64,000 nucleotides of DNA from Rhodococcus sp. PAMC28707 (GCF_004795915.1 NZ_CP039253.1:4367501-4431500), one strand, 5' to 3'; shown: positions 28,317-38,241, numbered from the stretch's first letter. Program-made: numbers and translations. The notes: generated by a model not told the origin, from the sequence alone.

Positions 28317-29179
28317 GACAGCTCCTCAATTTTGTCCAAGACGTTCCGTCCGGGGTTGCTCCAGGACTTACCGTCCAGGCCGCGGGTGGTCAGGTTCCAC
28401 TGGTCGATCAGGTCGAGGCTCACGCACACTTGCCCCGTCACGTCGGCGGCGCAGTCGCAGAGCGCGAGAACGCCCTCGACCATCTCCTCGAGGGACTCGA
28501 TCTGGTCCGGACGGACAGTGGCACCGACCAATGCGGTGGCGCCCTCGCTGAGAACGGCGGCACGCGGCTGGACGGTATTGACCCGTACCCCCGTGCCGTA
28601 GAGCTCCGCGCCCATGCCGTGCGTGATCCGGTTCAGAGCGGCTTTGGATGCGCCGTAGACCGCCATCGAAGTGCCAGGGGGCACCAGGTCGAATGGCGGC
28701 CCCTCGTGGTGGCGGGCCGTTGCGCTCGAGACGTTGACGATCCAGCCCGCGCCGGCCTCGACCATCGACGGGATCGCAGCTTGCATCAGGTCGAGCGGAG
28801 CGTGCACGTTCGCTTCGAACGTGAGTTGGCGGCGCCGCAGCGGGTAGTCCGCGAGCGGCTGGTAAATCGCAGCTGCCGCATTGTTGATCAGAATGTCGAT
28901 CGGGCCGCCGAGCAACTCGGCCGCCTTGGTGATCACCTGCGAGCGGTCCTCGGGGTCGGTCAGGTCGGCGACGACCATCTCGACTCTGCCGCCGTATCGG
29001 CGCAGCCGTTCGGTGGTCTCCTCCAGGCTGCCAGGAAGCTGACCGCCGGGCGAGAGAGTGCGCGCGACGAGAACCACGTCGGCACCCTCGGCAGCAAGCC
29101 GCTCCGCAACGCCCGCGCCGATGCCTCGGCTGGCACCGGTGACGACCGCGCGTCGTCCCTCGAATCGCATGCCCACCAT
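28313..29179 (-). CDS. Short-chain dehydrogenase/reductase with extended loop (paralogue of 20461-21390)
   Basis: This 288-residue SDR has cofactor motif VVTGASRGIGAGVAERLA, NNAAAAIYQ, and catalytic Tyr-Lys in AVYGASKAALNRI. It carries the same SPGGQLPGSLEETTERL insertion as the SDR at 20461-21390. The ATG lies immediately after the stop of the aminotransferase-family gene, and the stop overlaps the thiolase start, so it is embedded in the operon. It may act on a hydroxyacyl-CoA or ring hydroxyl. Substrate unknown. Confidence 0.85.
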   Translation of the reverse strand: MVGMRFEGRRAVVTGASRGIGAGVAERLAAEGADVVLVARTLSPGGQLPGSLEETTERLRRYGGRVEMVVADLTDPEDRSQVITKAAELLGGPIDILINNAAAAIYQPLADYPLRRRQLTFEANVHAPLDLMQAAIPSMVEAGAGWIVNVSSATARHHEGPPFDLVPPGTSMAVYGASKAALNRITHGMGAELYGTGVRVNTVQPRAAVLSEGATALVGATVRPDQIESLEEMVEGVLALCDCAADVTGQVCVSLDLIDQWNLTTRGLDGKSWSNPGRNVLDKIEELS

Positions 29180-30394
29180 TTACTCGAACTTCGAGGCGAA
29201 ACGGTGAATGCTCTGACCGATGCGGACTACTTCTTCATCGGTGAGACCGTGGCTCATGCCCAAGGTCATGCCGCGGGCGAAGACCTCGTCGGCCACCGGC
29301 AACCCCTCGGGGGGCTGACGGAACTCGACGTTGTTCATCATCGGGTGTCGAGTGATGTTGCCGCTCCAGACGGTGCGGGTGTCGATGCCGTCGGCCTCGA
29401 TGGCCTCCTGCATCTGGCTGCGGGTGAAGGGTGCGTCGGCGTTGATCATCACCGGATAGCAGAGCCACGCGGTGTCCAGGCCTTCGAGCTCGACGGGCGT
29501 GGTGAAGAACTTCGGGAACGCGCTGTAGGCCTCGGTGTAGGCGGCCCAGGTTGCCTTGCGGGTCTTGTAGTTGTCGGCAAGCTTGTCCAGCTGCACGACA
29601 CCGTACGCGGCCCCCAGCTCGGAGGGCTCGAAGTTCCAAGGCATGACGGCGTCGAAAATGAAGTCGTTGTCGTAGTCGACACCGTCGAGCTGCTCACGGA
29701 AGACTCGGCCGACATCCTTGCTGCTGCCGAACAGGTTCGGCTCGCTGCGCCGGCCCCAACGACGCAGAAGCAGCGCCTTGTCGCGGCTTGCCTCGTCGTC
29801 GACCAGAACCATGCCGCCGGTGCCTGCGCACGTGATGATGTGCGCCATCGAGAAGCTGGTGACGCTGATGTCGGCGCGGGCACCGGTGGGGGTGCCGCGG
29901 AGCGTCGGGCCGATGGCATCGCAGCAATCTTCGATGATTTTGAGGCCGTGGCGATCGGCGATCTCGCGGATCGCGTCCCAGTCGGGGCAGTTGCCGGCGA
30001 GGTTCGGCAACAGGATGGCACCGGTCTTCTCGGTGATCATCGCCTCGATCTTGCTGACGTCGATGTTGACCGTGTTGGGCTCCACGTCCACGAACACCGG
30101 GACCATACCGGCGCGAACGATGGGCGCGATATCAGTGGAGAACGTGAGGGGAGAGGTGATGATCTCGCTGCCCTTGGGCAGGTCCAGCAGTTCGACGGCG
30201 ACATACAGGCCCGAAGAGCCCGAGTTCACCATCACGCCGAACTTCTTGCCGCTGAGCTCCGCGATGCGGCGCTCCATCTCGGCGACGTTCTTGCCGATAC
30301 GCAGGCCCTGGTGGCCACTGCGCAGCACGTCGACGACTGCCTGAATCTCTTCCTCGCCGTGGGTCGCGCGGGCGTAGGTGATGCGGTCGGTCAT
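29180..30394 (-). CDS. DegT/DnrJ/EryC1/StrS-family PLP protein with His in place of the catalytic Lys (ColD/RfbH-like)
   Basis: This 404-residue fold-type I PLP protein of the DegT family has the PLP-ring Asp in LKIIEDCCDAIG (about residue 156). In ordinary family aminotransferases a Lys follows SFS-x2 and forms the Schiff base. Here the motif is SFSMAHIITCAGTGG, with His185 at that place. The same Lys-to-His change defines ColD and RfbH/E1, which use PMP or PLP to remove a hydroxyl next to a ketone. The Cys cluster that holds the 2Fe-2S group in RfbH is absent (RRWGRRSEPNLFGSS), so it is closer to ColD. Its presence in a beta-oxidation operon is unexpected; the substrate is unknown. Confidence 0.85.
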   Translation of the reverse strand: MTDRITYARATHGEEEIQAVVDVLRSGHQGLRIGKNVAEMERRIAELSGKKFGVMVNSGSSGLYVAVELLDLPKGSEIITSPLTFSTDIAPIVRAGMVPVFVDVEPNTVNIDVSKIEAMITEKTGAILLPNLAGNCPDWDAIREIADRHGLKIIEDCCDAIGPTLRGTPTGARADISVTSFSMAHIITCAGTGGMVLVDDEASRDKALLLRRWGRRSEPNLFGSSKDVGRVFREQLDGVDYDNDFIFDAVMPWNFEPSELGAAYGVVQLDKLADNYKTRKATWAAYTEAYSAFPKFFTTPVELEGLDTAWLCYPVMINADAPFTRSQMQEAIEADGIDTRTVWSGNITRHPMMNNVEFRQPPEGLPVADEVFARGMTLGMSHGLTDEEVVRIGQSIHRFASKFE

Positions 30395-30440
30395 GGAAAA
30401 CTCCTAAATGGCTGATCGTGAAACAAGAAGGTGTTGAGTG

Positions 30441-31622
30441 CTAGCGGTCGGCTGAGAGCACGAGAGCGCTGTGGGGTACGGGGGAGCCGCCGGTGACCAG
30501 GACGTTGTCCAAAGTCTTGGTGGGCTGGTTCACAGAGGTGCCGCGGATCAGACGCACGCCCTCCGCGATGCCGTTGACGCCGTGTATATAGCCCTCGCCG
30601 AGCTGGCCGCCGTTGGTGTTGATCGGTAGGCGGCCACCAAGTTCGAGGTTGCCGTCGGCGATGAAGTCCTTCGCCTCGCCCTTGCCACAGAAGCCATACT
30701 CTTCGAGCTGGAGCAGCACCATCGGAGTGAAGGCGTCGTAGAGGATCGCGGCGTCGATCTCGGCGGGGCTGAGGCCGGACTGGCTCCAGAGCTGCTGGGC
30801 GACGAGGTCGACTTCCGGCATGGAGTCGATGTCGTCGCGGTAGTAGCTGCTCATCGAGATCTGCTGCGGGCCTACGCCCTGCGCTGCGCCGGTGATGATG
30901 GCGGGCTTGTGCGGCAGGTCGCGCGCACGCTCTGCGCTGACGATGACCAGCGCGACGCCACCGTCGGACTCCTGGCAGCAGTCGAGCAGCCGGATCGGAT
31001 CAGCGATCAGACGCGAGTTCTGATGGTCCTCGATGGTGATGGGCCGCTCGTGGAACCAGGCCTTCGGATTGTTGGCCGCGTGCTTGCGCGAGAGCACCGA
31101 TATCGCCCCGAAGTCCGCGCTGGTGGCACCGTACTTGTGCATGTACAGCTTGGCCAGGAACGCCTCCTGCTGGGCGGGGGTGAGCAATCCGTAGGGGTTG
31201 ATCCAGTTGCGGTACTCCTGGTCCGTGTTCTGGTTGTACGCGAAGGCGGGCGGGCCTTGGCCGAATCGGTGTCCCGACCGTTCGTTCATCGCGCGGTAAA
31301 CGACGACAACGTCGGCCACCCCGGTCGCTACCGCGAGCGCGGCCTGCTGCACGGGCGCACACGCGCCGCCGCCGCCGTGCGGGATGCGGCTGAAGAACTT
31401 GAGTTGAGGAATGCCGAGCGCGCGGGCGACGGCGATCTCGGGGTTGTTCTCCATGGTGAAGAGGGAGAATCCGTCGACCTCCTCGATTCCGATCTGTGCG
31501 TCCGCAAGTGCGGCGACTACCGACTCGCAGGCCAGCTGCCACTCACTGCGTCCGGAGTTCTTGGAGAACTCTGTCGCGCCGATACCGGCGATGGCGGTGG
31601 CGCCTGAGAATCCGCGGGTCAT
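30441..31622 (-). CDS. ltp2: Ltp2-like thiolase-fold aldolase
   Basis: This 393-residue thiolase-superfamily protein is of the SCP2/Ltp type. Segments include ATAIAGIGATEFSKNSGRSE, PHGGGGACAPVQQAALAVA, ILYDAFTPMVLLQLEEYGF and NTNGGQLGEGYIHG. Ltp2 of mycobacteria and rhodococci is a retro-aldolase that, with the DUF35 part of ChsH2, cleaves 17-hydroxy-3-oxo-pregnene-carboxyl-CoA to androstenedione and propionyl-CoA. The neighbours here, chsH1 and the two halves of chsH2, are the same as in the mycobacterial igr operon. Function is inferred from homology type and strict synteny. Its start overlaps the chsH1 stop. Confidence 0.88.
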   Translation of the reverse strand: MTRGFSGATAIAGIGATEFSKNSGRSEWQLACESVVAALADAQIGIEEVDGFSLFTMENNPEIAVARALGIPQLKFFSRIPHGGGGACAPVQQAALAVATGVADVVVVYRAMNERSGHRFGQGPPAFAYNQNTDQEYRNWINPYGLLTPAQQEAFLAKLYMHKYGATSADFGAISVLSRKHAANNPKAWFHERPITIEDHQNSRLIADPIRLLDCCQESDGGVALVIVSAERARDLPHKPAIITGAAQGVGPQQISMSSYYRDDIDSMPEVDLVAQQLWSQSGLSPAEIDAAILYDAFTPMVLLQLEEYGFCGKGEAKDFIADGNLELGGRLPINTNGGQLGEGYIHGVNGIAEGVRLIRGTSVNQPTKTLDNVLVTGGSPVPHSALVLSADR

Positions 31623-32035
31623 GTGCTCTCTCCTTGTTGTGGGGTCGGCTCCACGGTCACCGTGGCGGTCACATGGGGACCCCGCGCGTTGCTACCGATC
31701 ACCTTGACGGTCACTGCGTCGCCGTCGACCGTGGTGACCTCGCCGGTGAACGTCATGGTGTCGCCGGGGAAATTCGGCACGCCGAGGCGCAGGGAAGTCT
31801 TCTTGATGCGGGAGGCGGGCCCGGACCAGTCGGTGATGTACCGGTCGATGAACCCGTTCGTGGAGTTGATGCTCATGAAGATGTCGGGTGTGCCGCGACC
31901 CTGCGCCGCGCCCGGGTCGTGGTGGACATCCTCGTAGTCCTGCGAGGCCATCGCGGCCGCGACGATCAGCGTCCGGTCCAGGGGAAGATCGAGCTTGGGC
32001 AGCTGGTAGCCGATCTGGCACTTTGGCATGCTCAT
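31619..32035 (-). CDS. chsH1: MaoC-like enoyl-CoA hydratase subunit ChsH1
   Basis: This 138-residue single hot-dog protein starts MSMPKCQIGYQLPKLDLPLD. The hydratase motif is in QDYEDVHHDPGAAQG (Asp and His), and NGFIDRYITDWSGPASRIKK matches mycobacterial ChsH1 (Rv3541c) closely. ChsH1 pairs with the MaoC part of ChsH2 to hydrate the double bond of a pregnene-carboxyl-CoA. The true start at 32035 overlaps the DUF35 stop; a longer open frame to 32308 is an artefact within that gene. Confidence 0.9.
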   Translation of the reverse strand: MSMPKCQIGYQLPKLDLPLDRTLIVAAAMASQDYEDVHHDPGAAQGRGTPDIFMSINSTNGFIDRYITDWSGPASRIKKTSLRLGVPNFPGDTMTFTGEVTTVDGDAVTVKVIGSNARGPHVTATVTVEPTPQQGEST

Positions 32036-32487
32036 GATTGGGCCTCCCCGTCGAGACCAGTTGTGCTGCGGCGGCGCAGCTGCGGCAGGATCTCTCCGTG
32101 CGCGTGCTCGGAGAATGCGACCTCGAGTTCCATGCCGAACTCGAGTTCGTCGTGGTCGATGCCGGCGATATCGGCAACCAGCCGTGTGCCCTCTTCGAGA
32201 TCCACCAACCCGACGGCCAGTGGGTACTCGAACGCCGGGTCCTTCGGGTGGTGCAGCACGGTGAAGCTGTGCAGCGTGCACTTGCGGGTGGACTCGACGG
32301 TGTCCCACTCGAAGGAGCGGCAGGACGGGCAGGCCGGGGTCGGCGGGTGGCGCAGCGTCTGGCAGGCGGCGCAGCGCTGGATCTCGAGCCGGCCCTCCTT
32401 CGCGGCGTTGAAGAAGAAGTCGTTGTCCTGGGTCACCGTCAGGCGGGGGACCGAGGTGTGCCGGACCGGTTCGGTTGTCTCGCTCAT
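32032..32487 (-). CDS. chsH2: DUF35 OB-fold/zinc-ribbon protein, separate C-terminal half of ChsH2
   Basis: This 151-residue protein has a rubredoxin-like zinc ribbon, RCAACQTLRHPPTPACPSC, followed by the OB-fold DUF35 domain (HSFTVLHHPKDPAFEYPLAV and GTRLVADIAG). In mycobacteria this domain is the C-terminal part of ChsH2 and is required by Ltp2. Here it is a separate gene, overlapped by 4 bp on each side by the MaoC half and chsH1. It would act as the Ltp2 partner and possibly bridge to the hydratase. Confidence 0.88.
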   Translation of the reverse strand: MSETTEPVRHTSVPRLTVTQDNDFFFNAAKEGRLEIQRCAACQTLRHPPTPACPSCRSFEWDTVESTRKCTLHSFTVLHHPKDPAFEYPLAVGLVDLEEGTRLVADIAGIDHDELEFGMELEVAFSEHAHGEILPQLRRRSTTGLDGEAQS

Positions 32488-33038
32488 GCGTTGGTCTCCT
32501 GACTGGTGGGGTTGAACCGGAGGATGCGGAAGCGCTCCTCGACCAGGGTGTCGCCCGACTGGTTGACGTAGTTCTTGTGCAGCGTGATGAAGCAGCCTTG
32601 GCCGAGGCCGGTCTGCTTGAACGGCGAGATGGACTCGATGGTGAAGAGCGCCGTGACGTGGTCGCCGGGGTGCAGCTCCGCGCGGTACTCCTGCTCGACG
32701 TCGGTGGCCACCACCGAGGTGAAGCCCGCCTCGTCGAGCATCGCGAGCAGCCGCGAGTAGGCGAAATCCTCGATCGCGCCTTCCGCGCGGAGACGCTGCA
32801 CCTCGCGGTATCGGCGGTATCCGGCCATAACCCAGGTAGAGATCATCGCGGGTGGACAGATGACATCCCTACGGCCGGTTGCGCGCGCAGCCTCAGGGTC
32901 GACGTAGATCGGGTTGAAGTCGTCGTGGGCCTCGGCCCAGTTGCGGATCATGGCGGCATTGACGTCATAGCGAGCCACGCGGGGCGGCTCGGCTTCCACC
33001 CCGATGAAGTCGGCGAATTGTTTTTCCAAGTGTTCCAC
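32484..33038 (-). CDS. chsH2: MaoC-fold protein, separate N-terminal half of ChsH2
   Basis: This protein of about 184 residues has a MaoC/hot-dog fold: FADFIGVEAEPPRVARYDVN, WAEAHDDFNPIYVDPEAARA, ICPPAMISTWVMAGY. It corresponds to the N-terminal half of mycobacterial ChsH2, which binds the CoA substrate and pairs with ChsH1. The GTG at 33038 is chosen because GGAGGG lies 6 bases upstream; an ATG at 33059 has no such site. It is the first gene of the minus-strand cluster, with a KstR2-like operator 27 bp before the start. The stop overlaps the DUF35 start by 4 bp. Confidence 0.88.
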   Translation of the reverse strand: MEHLEKQFADFIGVEAEPPRVARYDVNAAMIRNWAEAHDDFNPIYVDPEAARATGRRDVICPPAMISTWVMAGYRRYREVQRLRAEGAIEDFAYSRLLAMLDEAGFTSVVATDVEQEYRAELHPGDHVTALFTIESISPFKQTGLGQGCFITLHKNYVNQSGDTLVEERFRILRFNPTSQETNA

Positions 33039-33064
33039 TGATGCCCTCCGCAATTTCATACTTG

Positions 33065-33078
33065 AGCAAGCGCTTGAT
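33065..33078. promoter_or_regulatory. KstR2-like operator, copy 2
   Basis: On the minus strand this reads ATCAAGCGCTTGCT and fits the KstR2 consensus AnCAAGnnCTTGnT. The AT-rich TCTATA one base before it could be the -10 element of the main operon. The site lies between the split chsH2 genes and the divergent TetR gene. Confidence 0.87.
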
Positions 33079-33350
33079 TTATAGAGTATCAGCGCCTCGC
33101 AGAAATGAAAACCATGGTCCGAGAGAGGGGCCCACGGGGCAGATCAGTCCGTCCAGTCGGTTACGCTGAGGCCACGTCGCAGGCTAGCGAGGGGTGAATT
33201 ACCTAGCCATCGAGTTCTTGCGGCCGTCGTCGTGATGATGCTGCGGCACCCCTTCGTGCCAGGGCGCATCTCGCTGGCACTAACCACCAAGAATTCATGA
33301 CGCCGGGGTATCGGCGTGATTGTGTCCGACAACAGACAAGAAGTGATGAC

Positions 33351-33944
33351 TTGACAACAACGACCCCGGACCGCAGGGCGCAGATCCTTGATAGCTCGGC
33401 GGAGTTGTTTGCCAGGAAGGGCGTCGCGGGGACCACCGTGCGCGACATCGGTGAGGCGGCTGGAGTCTTCTCCGGAAGCCTGTACCACTACTTCAAGTCG
33501 AAGAACGCGATCGTGGCCGAATTACTCGCTGATTTGATGGGCGATATTGCGGCAAGGTTCGAGCTGATCGAGGCGACGGCATCGAGTCCCGTCGAGATCA
33601 TTCGCGGGCTGATCCGTGAGACGCTCACGGTGATCGAGCTGCATCCGTACGCGACCGCGATTTACCAGAACGATCGCAACTACCTTCGTGCACACGAACT
33701 ACTGGAACCGGTCGACCGTGCGTCACGCGGGATCCGCGAGCACTGGCTCGAGGCGATCAGGCGGGGCGCGGAAGAGGGTGCGTTCCGGGTCGATATCGCG
33801 CCGGAAATCTTCTACCGGACCGTGCGAGACACTCTCTGGTCGACCACGCATTGGCCGGACCGAAAGCAATACACGCTGGCAGAGTTCTCCGAGCTGATGA
33901 CGACGCTATTTTTCAGCGGCTTCTGCCTCGTACTAGACGAGTAG
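33351..33944 (+). CDS. TetR-family regulator, probable local KstR2-like repressor
   Basis: This TetR protein of about 197 residues has the helix-turn-helix TVRDIGEAAGVFSGSLYHYF, very similar in layout to KstR2 (SGSLYHHF type). KstR2 binds HIP-CoA and represses steroid ring C/D genes. The gene is divergent from the main operon, and all three KstR2-type palindromes in the window are near this regulon, so it is the likely repressor, with a CoA ester as inducer. A TTG at 33351, preceded by GAAG at 7 bases, is preferred; an ATG at 33297 would add 18 residues with poor coding character. Confidence 0.82.
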   Translation: MTTTTPDRRAQILDSSAELFARKGVAGTTVRDIGEAAGVFSGSLYHYFKSKNAIVAELLADLMGDIAARFELIEATASSPVEIIRGLIRETLTVIELHPYATAIYQNDRNYLRAHELLEPVDRASRGIREHWLEAIRRGAEEGAFRVDIAPEIFYRTVRDTLWSTTHWPDRKQYTLAEFSELMTTLFFSGFCLVLDE

Positions 33945-36049
<2,105 letters not shown>

Positions 36050-36576
36050 CCGTGCCGCGTGGATAGCAGCGCTGCGCTCATATGCGTGCAAAACGGCTGA
36101 CCACTGGTGATGAGCTGCGGACCCCGGCAGGTCTGGCTTCTCGAAGGCCGTGACGGCCCGGTCTCGACTGATCACTCTTGGTCTCGTCCGGCAGGTCTGA
36201 CGACTGGTGGCCTGGAGTGTTGATTTCCTTGCGGTCCAGTGACCGCAGGCGACGTCGTTGCCGAATCCCTGTGGCGTTCATCGACGCGAAAATGCCTTTT
36301 GTGACTGGTTTCACTTTGTGCGTGTTTTTTTCGTCCGACTGCTGTTAGGTTGAATCAAGCGCTTGCTCAACACGCGCTCGGTTCCGAGTAGTACTGGTTC
36401 GTCGGACTCGGCTTTCGGTGTCGGTGGAGTAGCTATCACCTAGGCCACGCTGCGGGTGCTCACCTCCGCGCACAGCACATCCCGGAGCTTTCCGGTTCAT
36501 CGTTCCCGGGTTTTGCATCGCCGCAGAGCGGTCCCACAGATAGGAAATTACCATCGAGAAAGTAAGGAAGCCTTCT
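36050..36576. other. 527-bp intergenic region upstream of right lipoprotein gene
   Basis: No convincing gene is present. A 12-bp direct repeat (CCGGCAGGTCTG) occurs at 36124-36135 and 36188-36199. The right half carries a possible -10 (TAGGTT, 36346-36351) and a KstR2-like palindrome, leaving a long leader of about 210 bases before the lipoprotein ATG. The left half may be remnant DNA, but I recognise nothing in it. Confidence 0.5.
36354..36367. promoter_or_regulatory. KstR2-like operator, copy 3
   Basis: ATCAAGCGCTTGCT is identical to copy 2 when read in the direction of the controlled gene. It lies 2 bases after a possible -10 TAGGTT, the same arrangement as at the other two sites. Confidence 0.85.
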
Positions 36577-38175
36577 ATGTATCGCAACAAGGAATTGCTG
36601 TGGAAGTCGATCGCGGTGCCCTTCGCGGCCACGCTGTTGCTTGTCGGCTGCGCCAGCGGGGCCGACACCGGTAGCGGGGCTGCCACCGAAGGATTGAGTG
36701 AGGGCATGAGAGGGGCCACTGACAGCGGTGATCCCGTCTCCGGCGGCACCCTTTCTTTCGGGGCGTATTCCGAGCCGGCGGCGCTGGACCCAGCGGTGGC
36801 AATCGCGGCGGTCACCACCGGTGGCGTAGAGATGCTGAACATCTACGATTCACTGCTGCGATTCGACACCGAGTCCAACGAATTCGTTCCGCAGATGGCG
36901 CAGAGCCTCGACCACGACGACGACTTTCGAACCTGGACCCTGACGTTGCGGGACGGCGTGAAGTTCTCCAACAACATGCCAGTGGATGCGGCGGCGGTGA
37001 AAGCGAGCCAGGAACGCTATGCGGCAAAGCCTGCTCCGGAGGCGGCGCTATGGAACGACAGCGTGGAGAGCATCGAAACATCGGGCGATCGGACCGTCAC
37101 CTACACACTCAATAAGTCCTGGTCCGACTTTCCCGGGTTGCTCACAACCGGACCGGGCATGATCGTCTCCACCGAGTCGGACGGTCCGGACGGAAAGTTC
37201 ACGCCGATCGGGGCAGGACCCTTCACCCTTGCTGCTTGGGCTCAGGCCGACAGCATGACGTTGTCGGCACGAGACGACTACTGGGCAGGGGAGCCGAATC
37301 TGGATGCGCTACGCATCGTGTATCTCCCCGGGACGCAGGTCGGACTGGAAACCATGTACAACGGCGGCATCGACTCGACGTTTGTCCGCGAACCCGACGA
37401 GGTCAACGAGGTCGTGGAGCGCGGGATGAGCGGCTATGTGAACATGACCGCCGCGGGCAACGCCGCGCTCATCAATGCCTCGGAGGGCCGTCCCGGCGCC
37501 GACCCACGCGTGCGTCAGGCGATGCAGCTTGCCGTTGATCCGCAGATCATCACCCAGCGCGCATTCGACGATCCCGACCTGGGAAACGGCACGATTTTCC
37601 CGGAGTATTCGCGCTGGCACACGCAGACCCAGGCCACACCCGTCGCCCCTGAAAAAGCCAAGCAATTGCTTGCGGAGGCGATGTCGGACGGCTACAACGG
37701 CAAACTCGAAGTGATCGACGCATCAGACCCGGCCTCGCAGCAGACTGCGCTCGCCGTCGAAGCGCAACTGGAAGCGGTTGGCTTCGATGTCCAGGTCAAC
37801 TTGATGCCGACAATCGGTGACCAGGTCCGCACCATCGCCAAGGAACGGAACTACGATCTCGCGGCGTGGGGTCTGTCGTACCGCGAATCCGACCCATTTC
37901 CAAAGATGCAGGCAACGATGCACAGCGAAGGCAAGCAAACCTATGGGATGTACACCAGCCCAGAAATGGACTCGCTGATCGACAATCTGCAGTTGGCCTC
38001 CGACAAGGACGAGAAGGTCGGTCTGGTCGACAAGATCCAGCAGCAGGTCAACAAGGACGTGCCCTTCTTGGTCTACAGTTCCTTCGCTGAGTTCGTCGTG
38101 TGGAACCCCACCGTGCATGGCGTAGTGGGCTCCTCCAATTCAATGGCGCTCTTCGGGACGGCCTGGAAGTCGTAG
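36577..38175 (+). CDS. ABC-type solute-binding lipoprotein (SBP family 5), right copy
   Basis: This 532-residue SBP_bac_5 lipoprotein has signal peptide and lipobox LLLVGCAS, then GGTLSFGAYSEPAALDPAVA, TLTLRDGVKFSNNMPVDAAA, FTPIGAGPFTLAAW and ARDDYWAGEPNLDALRI. These segments align one-to-one with the lipoprotein at 13717-15333, so the two are paralogues. Both are preceded by a KstR2-like operator, which ties them to the catabolic genes rather than to general peptide uptake. No permease is nearby. It probably captures the substrate or a released metabolite at the cell surface. Confidence 0.92.
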   Translation: MYRNKELLWKSIAVPFAATLLLVGCASGADTGSGAATEGLSEGMRGATDSGDPVSGGTLSFGAYSEPAALDPAVAIAAVTTGGVEMLNIYDSLLRFDTESNEFVPQMAQSLDHDDDFRTWTLTLRDGVKFSNNMPVDAAAVKASQERYAAKPAPEAALWNDSVESIETSGDRTVTYTLNKSWSDFPGLLTTGPGMIVSTESDGPDGKFTPIGAGPFTLAAWAQADSMTLSARDDYWAGEPNLDALRIVYLPGTQVGLETMYNGGIDSTFVREPDEVNEVVERGMSGYVNMTAAGNAALINASEGRPGADPRVRQAMQLAVDPQIITQRAFDDPDLGNGTIFPEYSRWHTQTQATPVAPEKAKQLLAEAMSDGYNGKLEVIDASDPASQQTALAVEAQLEAVGFDVQVNLMPTIGDQVRTIAKERNYDLAAWGLSYRESDPFPKMQATMHSEGKQTYGMYTSPEMDSLIDNLQLASDKDEKVGLVDKIQQQVNKDVPFLVYSSFAEFVVWNPTVHGVVGSSNSMALFGTAWKS

Positions 38176-38197
38176 TAGCCCCGCGGAGATGGTGGTC

Positions 38198-38241
38198 GGC
38201 CCTGGTCATCGGGTTATGCAAATAGCCCGATGACTAGGGCC
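38198..38241. terminator. Hairpin terminator at right edge of catabolic island
   Basis: The 16-bp arms (GGCCCTGGTCATCGGG / CCCGATGACTAGGGCC) have one mismatch and a 12-base loop. The hairpin lies between the plus-strand lipoprotein and minus-strand LysR genes; its right arm includes the LysR stop codon. Confidence 0.82.

Noticed and set aside
29180..30394. Ordinary sugar aminotransferase function
   Set aside because: The Schiff-base Lys is replaced by His in an otherwise well-conserved motif, and no nucleotide-sugar genes are nearby.
28430..30415. 661-residue open frame on the plus strand
   Set aside because: It is antisense to the SDR and DegT-family genes, both with strong family motifs; the translation is a low-complexity His/Asp/Val mix with no family.
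36078..36314. 78-residue open frame in the 36-kb gap, possibly a transposon remnant
   Set aside because: No family resemblance, no ribosome-binding site, no inverted repeats or target-site duplications around it.
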